A stretch of DNA of 46,849 nucleotides from Zemynaea arenosa (GCF_004614185.1 NZ_SPVF01000180.1:1-46849); one strand, 5' to 3'. Positions 33,045 to 42,463 are shown, counted from the stretch's first letter. The notes: a model not told the origin generated them from the sequence alone. Translations and numbers: made by a program.

Positions 33045-34826
33045 TTAGAACAGGTCTGCGTCCAGCGCCATCAGCGAGGCCGAGCCGGAACGGGCCTGGC
33101 GGATCAGCATCGCGGTTTCCGGGTACAGGCGTGCGAAGTAGAAGCGCGCGGTGGCCAGCTTGGCCTTGTAGAAGTCACCTTCCTTGCTCAGCGCGATCTT
33201 CGCCATCTGCGCGAAGAAGTACGAGTACACCATGTGGCCGACCACGCGCAGGTAAGGCACGGCGGCGGCGCCCACTTCTTCCGGATTCTGGAAGGCCTTC
33301 ATGCCGATTTCCATAGTCAGCTTGGTGACCTTGTCACCCAGCTCGCCCAGCGGCGTCACGAACTCGGACAGCGACTCGTCCAGGCCATTCTCTTCGACGA
33401 AGGACTTGATCTTCTCCCCGAACTTGCGCAGCTTGGCGCCGTTGTCCATCAGGATCTTGCGGCCCAGGAGGTCGAGCGACTGGATGGTATTGGTGCCTTC
33501 GTAGATCAGGTTGATGCGCGCATCGCGCACGTACTGCTCCATGCCCCACTCGGCGATGTAGCCATGGCCGCCGTACACCTGCATGCATTCGGAGGTGGCG
33601 ATCCAGCCGTTGTCGGTGATGAAGGCCTTGATGATGGGGGTGAGCAGCGCGACTTCGTCGGCGGCTTCCTTGCGCACTTCTTCGTCCGGGTGGTGCAGCT
33701 CGCGGTCGATCTGCAGCGCGACGTAGGACGAGAAGGCGCGCGCGCCTTCCGCGTAGGCTTTCGCGGTCAGCAGCATGCGGCGCACGTCCGGGTGCACGAT
33801 GATCGGGTCGGCCGGCTTGTCCGGCGCCTTCGGGCCCGAGAGGCTGCGCATCTGGATGCGGTCCTTGGCGTAGGCCAGCGCGTTCTGGTAGGCGACTTCG
33901 GTCAGGCCCAGCGACTGCATGCCGACGCCCAGGCGGGCCGCGTTCATGAAGACGAACATCGCGTTCAGGCCTTTGTTCGGCTGGCCGATGATCCAGCCCT
34001 TGGCGCCGTCCAGGTTCATCTGGCAGGTCGAGTTCCCGTGAATGCCCATCTTTTCTTCGATGGCGCCGCAGGCGATGCCATTGCGCTCGCCCGGCTGGCC
34101 GTCCGCGTTGGGAATGAACTTCGGCACCAGGAACAGCGAGATGCCCTTCGAGCCTTCCGGCGCGTCCGGCACGCGGGCCAGCACCAGGTGGATGATGTTC
34201 TCAGCCATGTCATGTTCGCCGGCCGAGATGAAGATCTTGTTGCCGGTGATGGACCAGGAGCCGTCGGCCTGCGGGATCGCTTTCGAGCGCAGCATGCCGA
34301 GGTCGGTGCCGCAGTGGGCTTCGGTCAGGCACATGGTGCCGGTCCATTCGCCGGTGGCGAGCTTCGGCAGGTAGACTTTCTTCTGCTCGTCGGTGCCGTG
34401 CTCCTTCAGGCACTCGTAGGCGCCGTGGGACAGGCCCGGATACATCGACCAGGCCTGGTTGGCCGAGTTGAGCATCTCGTAGAACGAATTATTCAGCACC
34501 ACCGGCAGGCCCTGGCCGCCGAAGTCGGTGTCGCAGGCCAGGGCGGCCCAGCCGCCGTCCACGTACTGCTTGTACGCGTCCTTGAAGCCCTTCGGCGTGG
34601 TCACGGACTTGGTGGCCGGGTCGAAGTGGCAGCCCTCGCGGTCGCCGGAGTGGTTCAGCGGGAAGATGACTTCCTGCGTGAACTTCGCACCCTCTTCGAG
34701 CACCTGGTTGATGATGTCCGCGTCGACTTCGGCGTAGTGCGGCATCGCCTTCAGCTCTTCGGTAACGCCCAGGAACTCGTGCAGCACGAATTGCATGTCC
34801 CGGATTGGTGCGACGTATTGACCCAT
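33045..34826 (-). CDS. Acyl-CoA dehydrogenase
   Basis: A 593-residue FAD-dependent acyl-CoA dehydrogenase, the first step of β-oxidation. Markers are MCLTEAHCGTDLGMLRSKA (flavin and substrate binding), the catalytic-Glu region LIYEGTNTIQSLDLLGRK, and a C-terminal extension (from about residue 470) found in the long family paired with FadN-type enzymes. The ATG at 34826 has AGGAG upstream. It is the first enzyme gene after the TetR regulator (69-bp gap). The size fits medium- to long-chain substrates, but the chain length cannot be read from sequence. Confidence 0.93.
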   Translation of the reverse strand: MGQYVAPIRDMQFVLHEFLGVTEELKAMPHYAEVDADIINQVLEEGAKFTQEVIFPLNHSGDREGCHFDPATKSVTTPKGFKDAYKQYVDGGWAALACDTDFGGQGLPVVLNNSFYEMLNSANQAWSMYPGLSHGAYECLKEHGTDEQKKVYLPKLATGEWTGTMCLTEAHCGTDLGMLRSKAIPQADGSWSITGNKIFISAGEHDMAENIIHLVLARVPDAPEGSKGISLFLVPKFIPNADGQPGERNGIACGAIEEKMGIHGNSTCQMNLDGAKGWIIGQPNKGLNAMFVFMNAARLGVGMQSLGLTEVAYQNALAYAKDRIQMRSLSGPKAPDKPADPIIVHPDVRRMLLTAKAYAEGARAFSSYVALQIDRELHHPDEEVRKEAADEVALLTPIIKAFITDNGWIATSECMQVYGGHGYIAEWGMEQYVRDARINLIYEGTNTIQSLDLLGRKILMDNGAKLRKFGEKIKSFVEENGLDESLSEFVTPLGELGDKVTKLTMEIGMKAFQNPEEVGAAAVPYLRVVGHMVYSYFFAQMAKIALSKEGDFYKAKLATARFYFARLYPETAMLIRQARSGSASLMALDADLF

Positions 34827-34895
34827 GTTTGTTCTCCTGACGGCGTGAGGGTGTGGATTCGGTTAAGTGGGACGCGGTTGTCTCGCAGGACCGCG

Positions 34896-35507
34896 TCAGG
34901 TTGTCGGTGTGCGGTTCTCTACCTGCCGATAGTCGCGCAGCAGGCGCTCGAAGCCGGCCTTGGCGCGGTCGACGCTGCCCGGCATGCGCAGGAAGCGGGC
35001 ATCGTGGTGCAGGGCCAGGATCAGGCCATACATCTCGTAGACCAGCTGCCCGGCGTCGGTGTCCGGCTTCAGGTCGCCGACCTCGATGGTTTGCTTCACG
35101 CAGCGCAGCATGGCGCCCTGCCAGGCCCGCACCATCGCGACCAGTTCATCGCGTATGGGGCCCGGGCGGTCGTCGTACTCCACCGCGCCGCTGATGTAGA
35201 TGCAGCCCGAGGTGATCTCCACGCTGACCTGGGTGATCCAGCGCGTGAACATCGACGTCAGGCGCGGCAGGCCGCGTGGCTCCTGGACGCTCGGGTAGAA
35301 CACTTCCTGCTCGAAGCGATGGTGGTACAGCTTCAGCACTTCCAGCTGCAGGTCCTCGCGCGACCCGAAGTGGGCGAAGACGCCGGACTTGCTCATGTTC
35401 ATCCGGTCGGCCAGCAGGCCGATGGTCAGGCCTTCCAGGCCGTCGCGGCTGGCCAGCTCGAGCGCGACATCGAGAATCGCCGCGCGCGTCATCTCGCCCT
35501 TGCGCAT
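34896..35507 (-). CDS. TetR-family regulator of the β-oxidation operon
   Basis: A 203-residue repressor. The helix-turn-helix is GLTIGLLADRMNMSKSGVFA followed by HFGSREDLQLEVL. The rest is the helical ligand-binding domain with a TetR C-terminal pattern. I chose the ATG at 35507 (MRKGEMTRAAILD). The frame extends up to a TTG at 35600, but a TTGACA promoter element and the likely transcription start lie inside that extension. It heads the operon, so it probably senses acyl-CoA and controls both itself and the fad genes. This is inferred from position. Confidence 0.85.
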   Translation of the reverse strand: MRKGEMTRAAILDVALELASRDGLEGLTIGLLADRMNMSKSGVFAHFGSREDLQLEVLKLYHHRFEQEVFYPSVQEPRGLPRLTSMFTRWITQVSVEITSGCIYISGAVEYDDRPGPIRDELVAMVRAWQGAMLRCVKQTIEVGDLKPDTDAGQLVYEMYGLILALHHDARFLRMPGSVDRAKAGFERLLRDYRQVENRTPTT

Positions 35508-35553
35508 GAATTTGGCTGTCGTATTGATGGCTGTACCCGTTGAGGAAAAAATC

Positions 35554-35593
35554 CGAACGCTCGTACTATTATCCAGCCCTAGCGAAATGTCAA
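35554..35593 (-). promoter_or_regulatory. Promoter and candidate operator of the tetR–fad operon
   Basis: On the minus strand a consensus TTGACA (35588–35593) is followed after 16 bp by TAATAG (35566–35571). Just downstream is a CGA-N4-TCG dyad (35554–35563). A repressor bound there would block initiation. The spacer and -10 assignment are approximate. Confidence 0.5.
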
Positions 35594-35763
35594 ACGCCAA
35601 CCTAGAGGTGTGGTTCTAGGACCGCCCGCCCCCGCCAATTGTGGCCATTCCGCAAAAAGTTCTCCACAGGGGTCAGGCCGCGAGGTTTCCAAACGTTATC
35701 TGAACAGCAATGCACAAGGCTTTGAATTGAAAGGGGAAAATGCGGGTGGGGTCAGGGCTTGTC

Positions 35764-35823
35764 TATGAGAGGGGTGCCTGACCCCGGGGTGAGTATGAGA
35801 GGGGTGCCTGACCCCGGGGTGAG
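35764..35823. repeat. Tandem 30-bp repeat with GGGGTCAGG-type words
   Basis: Two identical 30-bp units (35764–35793 and 35794–35823) each contain GGGGTGCCTGACCCCGGGGT. Related words lie nearby: GGGGTCAGGC (35669–35678), GGGGTCAGGG (35748–35757) and GGGGTCAAGG (35825–35834). The inverted GGGG...CCCC content gives strong folding potential. It looks like a small dispersed intergenic repeat of REP type. Confidence 0.7.
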
Positions 35824-35857
35824 CGGGGTCAAGGTGGGGATGCGGGGAGGGGAACTT

Positions 35858-36253
35858 TCAGGAATCGTCGCCGGCGCGGTCGATCAGGCGGCGGTCGCGC
35901 TTGGTGGGGCGGCCGCCGCGGATGAAGGTGCCGGGCTCGGGATGCAGGCGGCGGGCCTCGGCGTTCATTTCGCGGCGCTTCAGGCTGTCGGCGGTTTCTT
36001 CGTACAGCCCGCGCGCCACCGGGGCGGGGCCGCGCTTGTCGGAGAGTGATTTCACGACCACTTCCCAACGGTCGGAGCCGTTGTCGATGTCGTAGGTTTC
36101 GCCCTCCTTTACCACGCGCGCAGGCTTGATGCGCTGGCCGTCGACGCGGACGCGGCCGGTGTCGACGGCGTCGGCGGCCAGGGAACGCGTCTTGAAGAAG
36201 CGCGCGGCCCACAGCCATTTGTCGATTCGAATCTGGTCCATCTTTTCAGTCAC
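35858..36253 (-). CDS. hslR: Heat-shock protein 15-like S4 RNA-binding protein
   Basis: A 131-residue protein with an N-terminal S4 domain (IRIDKWLWAARFFKTRSLAADAV, VRVDGQRIKPARVVKEGETY) and the basic tail (GGRPTKRDRRLIDR) of Hsp15. In E. coli Hsp15 rescues 50S subunits carrying stalled nascent chains. The GTG at 36253 gives the usual N-terminal length; the ATG at 36241 is the alternative. It lies 22 bp after clsB on the same strand and probably ends that transcript. Confidence 0.92.
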   Translation of the reverse strand: MTEKMDQIRIDKWLWAARFFKTRSLAADAVDTGRVRVDGQRIKPARVVKEGETYDIDNGSDRWEVVVKSLSDKRGPAPVARGLYEETADSLKRREMNAEARRLHPEPGTFIRGGRPTKRDRRLIDRAGDDS

Positions 36254-36275
36254 TCATGTCAAGTTCATTGCTGCG

Positions 36276-37436
36276 TCATGCATAGCCGATGGCGAACACG
36301 CGCATGGTCAGTTTGTAGAGGGCATACGCAGCTTCGTAGCCGAGCCGCCGGATCCACCCAATGTTGGCAAATTCTTCCCGCTGGATCACCACGCCCTCGG
36401 CCATCGCCAGCTCGATGTGCTGGCGCAGGCTGCGCGCGAAGCCGGCGTCCTTGACGATCACGTTCGCTTCCTGGTTCAGGAACAGCGACAAGCCGTCAAA
36501 ATTCGATGAGCCCACGGTCGCCCAATCGTCGTCGATCACCGCGACCTTGGCGTGCAGCTGGGTCTTCTGGTACTCGATCACCTGCACGCCCGCCTCCAGC
36601 AGCTTGGGATAGAACGAGTGCGCCACCGCGTCCTGCATGAAGAATTCGCCCACGCCGATCAGCAGCTTGACCTCGACCCCGCGCCGCGCCGCGCTGGCCA
36701 GTGCGCGCCGGATCTTGCGCCCCGGGGCGAAGTACGGGTTGGCCAGCAGCACCTGCTTCTTGGCCCGCCCGATCGCCTGCAGGTAGGCGCGCTGGATGGT
36801 GCGCCGGTTGCGCCAGTTGTCGCGCACCACGAAAGCGGCCATCACCGCGTTGTCGGCCGAGGCCTTCTCCACCTTGCGCATCTCGCGGAACAGCTTGATG
36901 CGGTTGACCAGGTTCATGTGCCCGATGCGCGCCCACTGCGCCTGCAGCTCCTTGTGGATCAGCGCCACCAGCGGCCCGCGCACCTGCACCGCAAAGTCCC
37001 AGCGCGGAGCGGTCAGCTTGACGCCCGGGTGGTGCTCGCAATACAGGTCGTCGGTGATGTTGATGCCGCCGACAAAGGCGACGACGCGGTCCACCACGCA
37101 CAGCTTGCGGTGGCTGCGCGCCAGCCCGCGCTTGAACCAGGGGTTGAACACGCGATGCTTGACGCCAGCCTTGGCCAGCTCGATGTCCATCTGCGTCACG
37201 CGCTTGTGGCCGGTGCCGAACCAGTCGGTGAGCATGTGCACCGTCACGCCGCGCTGCGCGGCCCGCACGAGCGCGCACTGCACGGCGTCACCGATCTCGT
37301 CCGCCGCGAAGATGTACGTCTCAAAGTAAACGTCGTACTGGGCGGCATCGATGGCCGCGATCAGGGCGGGGAAGTAATCGGTTCCGCAATGCAGCAGCTT
37401 GACTTCGTTGTGGGCAACAAAATTTACCGCTCGCAT
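36276..37436 (-). CDS. clsB: Cardiolipin synthase B
   Basis: A 386-residue phospholipase-D-superfamily enzyme with two HKD motifs, H109/K111/D116 (SHRKLCVVD) and H295/K297/D302 (LHAKVAVID). It lacks the N-terminal membrane helices of ClsA, as expected for ClsB (E. coli 413 residues). It forms cardiolipin by phosphatidyl transfer. The ATG at 37436 starts the conserved part (FVAHNEVKLLHCGTDYF); upstream in-frame sequence overlaps the preceding gene in the wrong composition and is rejected. It follows the YbhP-like phosphodiesterase gene by 67 bp, the same pairing as ybhP–clsB in E. coli. Confidence 0.92.
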   Translation of the reverse strand: MRAVNFVAHNEVKLLHCGTDYFPALIAAIDAAQYDVYFETYIFAADEIGDAVQCALVRAAQRGVTVHMLTDWFGTGHKRVTQMDIELAKAGVKHRVFNPWFKRGLARSHRKLCVVDRVVAFVGGINITDDLYCEHHPGVKLTAPRWDFAVQVRGPLVALIHKELQAQWARIGHMNLVNRIKLFREMRKVEKASADNAVMAAFVVRDNWRNRRTIQRAYLQAIGRAKKQVLLANPYFAPGRKIRRALASAARRGVEVKLLIGVGEFFMQDAVAHSFYPKLLEAGVQVIEYQKTQLHAKVAVIDDDWATVGSSNFDGLSLFLNQEANVIVKDAGFARSLRQHIELAMAEGVVIQREEFANIGWIRRLGYEAAYALYKLTMRVFAIGYA

Positions 37437-37503
37437 GGTGGCTGGAAGATTTCGATTGGGGCAGAGATGGTGTCCATTTTGCCCTTTTTCAACCGGATCA
37501 GGT

Positions 37504-38325
37504 TCAGGCCAGTGTGAGATTCGCGACAATGGGCGCGTGGTCGGACAGCTTGGCCCACAGCGTCCCATGCAGCACTTCCGCCTCTTCGACCTTGAAGCCG
37601 CGCACATAGATCCGGTCCAGCCGGAACAGCGGCAGCGCGGCCGGGAAGGTGCGCGCCTGGCGCGGCGGGACGTCCTTGCCGGACAGCGAACGCATCAGCC
37701 CGCGCAGGCGCGAATGGCGCTCCAGTTCGTCGAACACCTCGACCACGCCGAGCCCCTTGCGCAACTCGTCCGACAGGGTGTTGCGCCAGTCGTTGAAATC
37801 GCCGGCGATGATGACCGGCTCGCCGTTCGGCGCCGAGGTATTGACCGCTTCGATCAGCGACGCGGCCTGGCGTCTCCGGCTGGACTCGAACAGGCCGAGG
37901 TGGATCACGTAGCAATGCACCGAGCCCTGCGGCGTGGTCAGCTCGCAGTGCAGGATGCCGCGCTGCTCGTAGGCGTGGTCGGAGACGTCGTGGTTGTGAT
38001 ACTTGTCGATGGGGAAGCGCGACAGCAGCGCGTTGCCGTGGTGGCCATGATCGTACTTGGCGTTCAGGCCGTAGGCGGTGTGGTGGCCGTCATCCGCAAA
38101 GAACTCGTGCTGCGCTTTCTCCGGCCAATGGCGGTGGCCGTGGTTGGTGTCGCCATATTTGGCCAGTTTGAGGTCGTGCCGGCCCTGCACTTCCTGCAGG
38201 AACACGACATCGGCCTCGAACAGCTGGATGGCCTTTTTGAGGGCCACCACGCGCGGCGAGCTGCGGATGGAGGAGACGCCCTTGTGGATGTTGTAGGTGG
38301 CAACGCGGAGCTTCATGGAGGCCAT
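37504..38325 (-). CDS. Endonuclease/exonuclease/phosphatase-family protein (YbhP-like)
   Basis: A 273-residue metal-dependent phosphodiesterase of the EEP fold. The catalytic motifs are in order: YNIHKG, FLQEVQ (metal-binding Glu), YVIHLGLF, AGDFNDW, LDRIYVRG and LSDHAPI. There is no signal peptide. Its position just upstream of clsB matches E. coli ybhP–clsB, which hints at a phospholipid or membrane role, although the substrate of YbhP is unknown. The start may be 38325 or the ATG three codons later. Confidence 0.9.
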   Translation of the reverse strand: MASMKLRVATYNIHKGVSSIRSSPRVVALKKAIQLFEADVVFLQEVQGRHDLKLAKYGDTNHGHRHWPEKAQHEFFADDGHHTAYGLNAKYDHGHHGNALLSRFPIDKYHNHDVSDHAYEQRGILHCELTTPQGSVHCYVIHLGLFESSRRRQAASLIEAVNTSAPNGEPVIIAGDFNDWRNTLSDELRKGLGVVEVFDELERHSRLRGLMRSLSGKDVPPRQARTFPAALPLFRLDRIYVRGFKVEEAEVLHGTLWAKLSDHAPIVANLTLA

Positions 38326-38384
38326 TCTACGCCGTCCGCAAAACCCCGTTCAGTGCGCTGGCGCGCATTCGCGTGGGCGTCGCG

Positions 38385-39113
38385 TCAGCGCTGCGGGACG
38401 TCGTAGCGGACTTCGATAGCGCGGGAGGTGCCGTCGCGCTCCATGGCGGTGAAGGCGGCCGCCAGGCGGCGCACCAAGGCGGCCGGCGTGGCCGGGTGGC
38501 AGGCCAGATACAGCTCGACAGAATTGAACATCATGATCGGCGTGATCTCGTTCTGCAGCGACTCGCGCGCCAGCCGCACCTGGGCCGAGCGCGGGCTGGC
38601 CACCCACAGATCGATCCGCCCCAGCATCAGCTTGCGGATATTGGCGTCGTCGTTGCTCGCAAAGTCGACCTGGTAGCCGCGCGCCTTCAGGTATTCGCCG
38701 CGCACGTCGCCGTTGTAGGCGCCAAAGCGCAGCTGGCGCGCGTCTTCCAGCTTGTGCACGCGGTAGTCGCGGTTGGCCAGGCCGTAAAGCCACCAATCGG
38801 TGCGCGCCACCGGCACCACCCAGGTGAACAGCTTCTCGCGCTCGGGCGTGCGGGTGGTGGGGAACACGCAGGTGCCCGGGTCCTGCTGGGCCAGGGTATA
38901 GGAGCGCATCCACGGCATCAGTTCGATGCTGAAGGTGATGCCGGCGCGGCGCATCGCCTCGCGCAGTTTTTCGTAGGCGTAGCCGGTGAACCTGCCCTGC
39001 TCGACCATCACGGCGGGCAGCGATTCCTCGGTGGTGATGCGCAGCTGCGGCGCCGCGGCCTGGGCGGCCAATGACGTCAGGGACAGGGCCAGCGCGACAG
39101 CCACGAGGATCAT
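38385..39113 (-). CDS. Periplasmic substrate-binding protein (transporter substrate-binding fold)
   Basis: A 242-residue protein with a signal peptide (MILVAVALALSLTSLAAQA). The mature part, LRITTEESLPAVMVEQGRFT and FTGYAYEKLREAMRRAG, is typical of the bacterial extracellular solute-binding family 3 fold. The ATG at 39113 overlaps the nudB stop by 4 bp (ATGA), which fixes the start. No permease or ATPase gene is nearby, so it is an orphan binding protein: a sensor, or a partner of a distant transporter. Its place in the aspS–clsB housekeeping string is unusual. Confidence 0.82.
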   Translation of the reverse strand: MILVAVALALSLTSLAAQAAAPQLRITTEESLPAVMVEQGRFTGYAYEKLREAMRRAGITFSIELMPWMRSYTLAQQDPGTCVFPTTRTPEREKLFTWVVPVARTDWWLYGLANRDYRVHKLEDARQLRFGAYNGDVRGEYLKARGYQVDFASNDDANIRKLMLGRIDLWVASPRSAQVRLARESLQNEITPIMMFNSVELYLACHPATPAALVRRLAAAFTAMERDGTSRAIEVRYDVPQR

Positions 39114-39556
39114 GGGACATGCCGCGGCAGCTGCAGCACCGCTTCCGCGTTGGAGGGCGAGAAGCAGCGGTCCGCCGCTTCCAGGTAGGGCAGCCACACG
39201 TAGTGCGTGTGCTCGCGCGGGCTGAGGATCACCGGCACATCGCGCGGGACGCAGGCGGAGAACACGTGCTCGGTGTTGTGGGTCACGCCGGGCGCATAGC
39301 GGTGCCGCCAGACGGGGTAGATCTCGTAGATGTTGGAGAGCTGCCAGTCGCGCAACGCGATCGCCTTTCCGTCGGCGACGATGCCGGTTTCCTCGAACAG
39401 TTCGCGGCGCGCCGTCTCGATCAGCGGCTCGTCCAGCGTGTCCTTGGAGCCGGTGACGGACTGCCAGTAGCCCGGCTTGTCCGCGCGTTCGATCAACAGC
39501 ACGTCCAGGTCCGCGGTGTGGACCACGACCAGGACGGACTCGGGGATCTTATGCAT
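39110..39556 (-). CDS. nudB: Dihydroneopterin triphosphate diphosphatase
   Basis: A 148-residue Nudix hydrolase of the folate pathway that removes pyrophosphate from dihydroneopterin triphosphate. The Nudix box (residues 36–59) ends ARRELFEETGI with the metal-binding glutamates. The N-terminus KIPESVLVVVHTADLDVLLI and PGYWQSVTGS are specific to NudB. It lies 69 bp after aspS, as in many betaproteobacteria. It overlaps the binding-protein gene by 4 bp. Confidence 0.93.
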   Translation of the reverse strand: MHKIPESVLVVVHTADLDVLLIERADKPGYWQSVTGSKDTLDEPLIETARRELFEETGIVADGKAIALRDWQLSNIYEIYPVWRHRYAPGVTHNTEHVFSACVPRDVPVILSPREHTHYVWLPYLEAADRCFSPSNAEAVLQLPRHVP

Positions 39557-39625
39557 GGCGATGCATCGCGGCGCGCGGAACGCCGCACCAGCCGCGCGGG
39601 CCGGTGCGGTGGTACTTGCGCGTGC

Positions 39626-41431
39626 TTAGGCGACCTTCGGCTCGGCCGCGCGCAGGCGGATGTGCAGCTCCTTGAGCTGCTTCTCGTCGACTTCCGACGG
39701 CGCGTTGGTCAAGAGGTCCTGCGCACGCTGGGTCTTCGGGAAGGCGATCACGTCGCGGATCGACTCGGAGCCGGTCATCAGGGTGACCAGGCGGTCCAGG
39801 CCAAAGGCCAGGCCACCGTGCGGCGGCGCGCCGTACTGCAGCGCGTCCAGCAGGAAGCCGAACTTGAGCTGCGCTTCCTCGGCGCCGATCTTCAGGGCGC
39901 GGAACACCTTGGACTGGACTTCCTCGCGGTGGATACGGATCGAACCGCCGCCCAGCTCCCAGCCGTTCAGCACCATGTCGTAGGCCTTGGCCAAGCAGGC
40001 GCCCGGGTTGGACTCCAGCATGTCCTCGTGGCCGTCCTTCGGCGCGGTGAACGGGTGGTGGGTCGCGGTCCAGCGGTCGTCTTCCTCGTCATACTCGAAC
40101 ATCGGGAAGTCCACCACCCACAGCGGCTTCCAGGCGTCGTCGAACAGGCCGGCCTTCTTGCCGAACTCGGAGTGGCCGATCTTGATGCGCAGCGCACCGA
40201 TGGCGTCGTTGACCACCTTGGCCTTGTCCGCGCCGAAGAAAATCAGGTCGCCGTCTTCGGCGCCGGTGCGCTCGAGGATCTGCGCGAGCGCTGCGTCATC
40301 CAGGTTCTTGACGATCGGGGACTGCAGGCCATCGCGGCCCTTGGCCTTTTCGTTGACCTTGATGTAGGCGAGGCCCTTGGCGCCGTAGATGGCGACGAAC
40401 TGGGTGTAGGCGTCGATCTCGGAACGCGGCATGGAACCGCCCTGAGGCACGCGCAGGCCGACCACGCGGCCGTTCGGCAGGTTGGCGGCGGCGTTGAAGA
40501 CCTTGAACTCGACGGACTTCATCACGTCGGTCAGTTCGGTGAACTGCAGCTTGACGCGCATGTCCGGCTTGTCCGAACCGTACATGCCCATGGCGGTGGC
40601 AAAGTCCATTACGGGGAACGGGTTCGGCAGCTCGATGCCCTTGGTGTTGCGGAAGACGGTGCGCATCATGTCTTCGAACAGGTCGCGGATCTCCTGCTCG
40701 GTGAGGAAGGAGGTCTCGCAGTCGATCTGGGTGAATTCCGGCTGGCGGTCGGCGCGCAGGTCTTCGTCGCGGAAGCACTTGGTGATCTGGTAGTAGCGGT
40801 CAAAGTTCGACACCATCAGCAGTTGCTTGAACAGCTGCGGCGACTGCGGCAGCGCGAAGAAGTTGCCCGGGTTGACGCGCGACGGCACCAGGTAGTCACG
40901 CGCGCCTTCCGGCGTGGACTTGGTCAGCATCGGGGTCTCGATGTCGATGAAGCCCAGCGCGTCCAGATACTTGCGCACTTCCATCGACACGCGGTAGCGC
41001 AGGCGCAGGTTGTCCTGCATCTGCTGGCGGCGCAGGTCGAGCACGCGGTGGGTCAGGCGGGTGGTCTCCGACAGGTTGTCGTCGTCCAGCTGGAACGGCA
41101 CCGGCACGGAAGGATTCAGCACTTCCACGGCGGTGGCGACCACTTCGATCTTGCCGGACTTAAGGTTGTTGTTGATGGTGCCTTCGAGGCGGTTGTTGAC
41201 GGTGCCGGTGATGCGCAGGCAGTACTCGTTGCGCACATGTTCGGCGGCCTTGAACGCTTCCACCTGGTCCGGATGGCAGACCACCTGCACCAGGCCCTCA
41301 CGGTCGCGCAGGTCGATAAAGATCACGCCACCGTGATCGCGGCGGCGGTGCACCCAGCCGCACAGGCTCACGGTTTGGCCGAGCAGCTCTTCGGTGACGA
41401 GGCCGCAGTATTGAGTACGCATGGAGGACAT
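39626..41431 (-). CDS. aspS: Aspartyl-tRNA synthetase
   Basis: A 601-residue class II synthetase of the bacterial type. It has an OB-fold anticodon domain ([20 protein letters not shown]), motif 1 ([20 protein letters not shown]), motif 2 ([20 protein letters not shown]), a GAD insertion (about residues 300–420) and motif 3 ([20 protein letters not shown]). Many betaproteobacteria use a non-discriminating form with the GatCAB amidotransferase; the sequence alone does not settle this. It follows the DUF502 gene by 55 bp. Confidence 0.97.
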   Translation of the reverse strand: MSSMRTQYCGLVTEELLGQTVSLCGWVHRRRDHGGVIFIDLRDREGLVQVVCHPDQVEAFKAAEHVRNEYCLRITGTVNNRLEGTINNNLKSGKIEVVATAVEVLNPSVPVPFQLDDDNLSETTRLTHRVLDLRRQQMQDNLRLRYRVSMEVRKYLDALGFIDIETPMLTKSTPEGARDYLVPSRVNPGNFFALPQSPQLFKQLLMVSNFDRYYQITKCFRDEDLRADRQPEFTQIDCETSFLTEQEIRDLFEDMMRTVFRNTKGIELPNPFPVMDFATAMGMYGSDKPDMRVKLQFTELTDVMKSVEFKVFNAAANLPNGRVVGLRVPQGGSMPRSEIDAYTQFVAIYGAKGLAYIKVNEKAKGRDGLQSPIVKNLDDAALAQILERTGAEDGDLIFFGADKAKVVNDAIGALRIKIGHSEFGKKAGLFDDAWKPLWVVDFPMFEYDEEDDRWTATHHPFTAPKDGHEDMLESNPGACLAKAYDMVLNGWELGGGSIRIHREEVQSKVFRALKIGAEEAQLKFGFLLDALQYGAPPHGGLAFGLDRLVTLMTGSESIRDVIAFPKTQRAQDLLTNAPSEVDEKQLKELHIRLRAAEPKVA

Positions 41432-41486
41432 AGTGGTTATTCGGTGAAGGTTGATGTATGGGGTGCTTCTTATTTTTCGCGACTGC

Positions 41487-42110
41487 TTATTCTTTGGCGA
41501 TGACGATGCCCGCCGGGGTCGCGGGCTCGGGGGCGACCACGCCCATCGAGACGATGTACTTGAGCGCCACGTCGACCGACATGTCGAGTTCCACGACGCG
41601 GCTCTTTTCCATCATCAGGAAGAAGCCGGAGGTCGGGTTGGGGGTGGTGGGCACGTACACGCTGACCCACTCGCCCTCAAGATGATTGGCCGCGTCCCCG
41701 CCCGGCGTGCCGGTCAGGAAGGCGATGGTGCGCGAGTGCTCGTGCGGATACGGGATCAGCACGGCCTTGCGGAAGGCGTTGCCGGACGAGGAGAACAGCG
41801 TGTCCGACACCTGCTTCACGCTGGTGTACAGGGAGCTGACCACCGGGATGCGGGTCAGCAGCTTGTCCCACTGGCGCACGACATAGTTGCCGACCAGGTT
41901 GTTCGTCAGCAGGCCGGTGAGGAACACGATGGCCAGCGTCAGGATCGCGCCGACGCCCGGGATGTCGAAACCGACCAGCGATTGCGGGCGCCAGGCCTCG
42001 GGCAGCAGCACGAGCGACTGGTCCAAGGTGCCGATGATGAAGTTCAGCACCCAGATCGTGGTGGCGATCGGGACCAGGACGAGCAGGCCAGTAAGGAAGT
42101 ATTTACGCAT
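41487..42110 (-). CDS. DUF502 membrane protein
   Basis: A 207-residue inner-membrane protein with two hydrophobic spans ([20 protein letters not shown] and [19 protein letters not shown]). The DUF502 core follows: [18 protein letters not shown] and [20 protein letters not shown]. The family has no established function in bacteria. The fmdB–DUF502–aspS order seen here recurs in betaproteobacteria and suggests one transcript. The start at 42110 lies 17 bp after fmdB. Confidence 0.9.
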   Translation of the reverse strand: MRKYFLTGLLVLVPIATTIWVLNFIIGTLDQSLVLLPEAWRPQSLVGFDIPGVGAILTLAIVFLTGLLTNNLVGNYVVRQWDKLLTRIPVVSSLYTSVKQVSDTLFSSSGNAFRKAVLIPYPHEHSRTIAFLTGTPGGDAANHLEGEWVSVYVPTTPNPTSGFFLMMEKSRVVELDMSVDVALKYIVSMGVVAPEPATPAGIVIAKE

Positions 42111-42127
42111 GTACTTTTGTTAAGACC

Positions 42128-42430
42128 TCAGACGTCGCTGGAGGCCGTGGACGAGGCCGGCGGAGACGACGATTCGCCGCCGCCCGAACTCCCCCCACCG
42201 CTGGTGGGACTGCCCGAACCGGTGGCGGCGGTCGAGCCCGAGCCGCCCTTGTTTCGGAAATCGGTCACGTACCAGCCGGTCCCTTTCAATTGGAAGCCGG
42301 GGGCGCTCAACTGCTTGCGGAACGACGGTTTGCCGCAGGACTCGCACAGGGTCAGCGGGGCGTCAGAGATCTTTTGCAACACGTCCTTGGCAAATCCACA
42401 GTCGTCGCAACGGTAAGCGTAGATTGGCAT
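42128..42430 (-). CDS. FmdB-family zinc-ribbon protein
   Basis: A 100-residue protein. The N-terminal zinc ribbon has two CxxC pairs (YRCDDCG and LCESCGKP), followed by the conserved LSAPGFQLKGTGWYVTDFRN. The tail is a Gly/Ser-rich low-complexity run. The ATG at 42430 gives the standard MPIYAYRC start and has GGAGA upstream; an 8-residue longer frame is rejected. A minus-strand TATAAT at 42464–42469 is a likely -10 element, so this gene probably starts the fmdB–DUF502–aspS transcript. The function of the family is not settled. Confidence 0.9.
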   Translation of the reverse strand: MPIYAYRCDDCGFAKDVLQKISDAPLTLCESCGKPSFRKQLSAPGFQLKGTGWYVTDFRNKGGSGSTAATGSGSPTSGGGSSGGGESSSPPASSTASSDV

Positions 42431-42463
42431 GGTTTCTCCGCAAAAAACTTTCAAAAACCCTGA

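Larger units (their letters stand above)
35508..35857. other. 350-bp intergenic region between hslR and the tetR operon
   Basis: No gene is supported here. It holds the tetR promoter at its right end as transcribed (35554–35593), a repeat-rich part near 35669–35834 built from GGGGTCAGG-type words, and otherwise unremarkable sequence of lower GC than the surroundings (about 35680–35740). Confidence 0.7.

Noticed and set aside
35764..35823. Tandem 30-bp repeat as a CRISPR array
   Set aside because: The two units abut with no spacers, and no cas genes are in the window.
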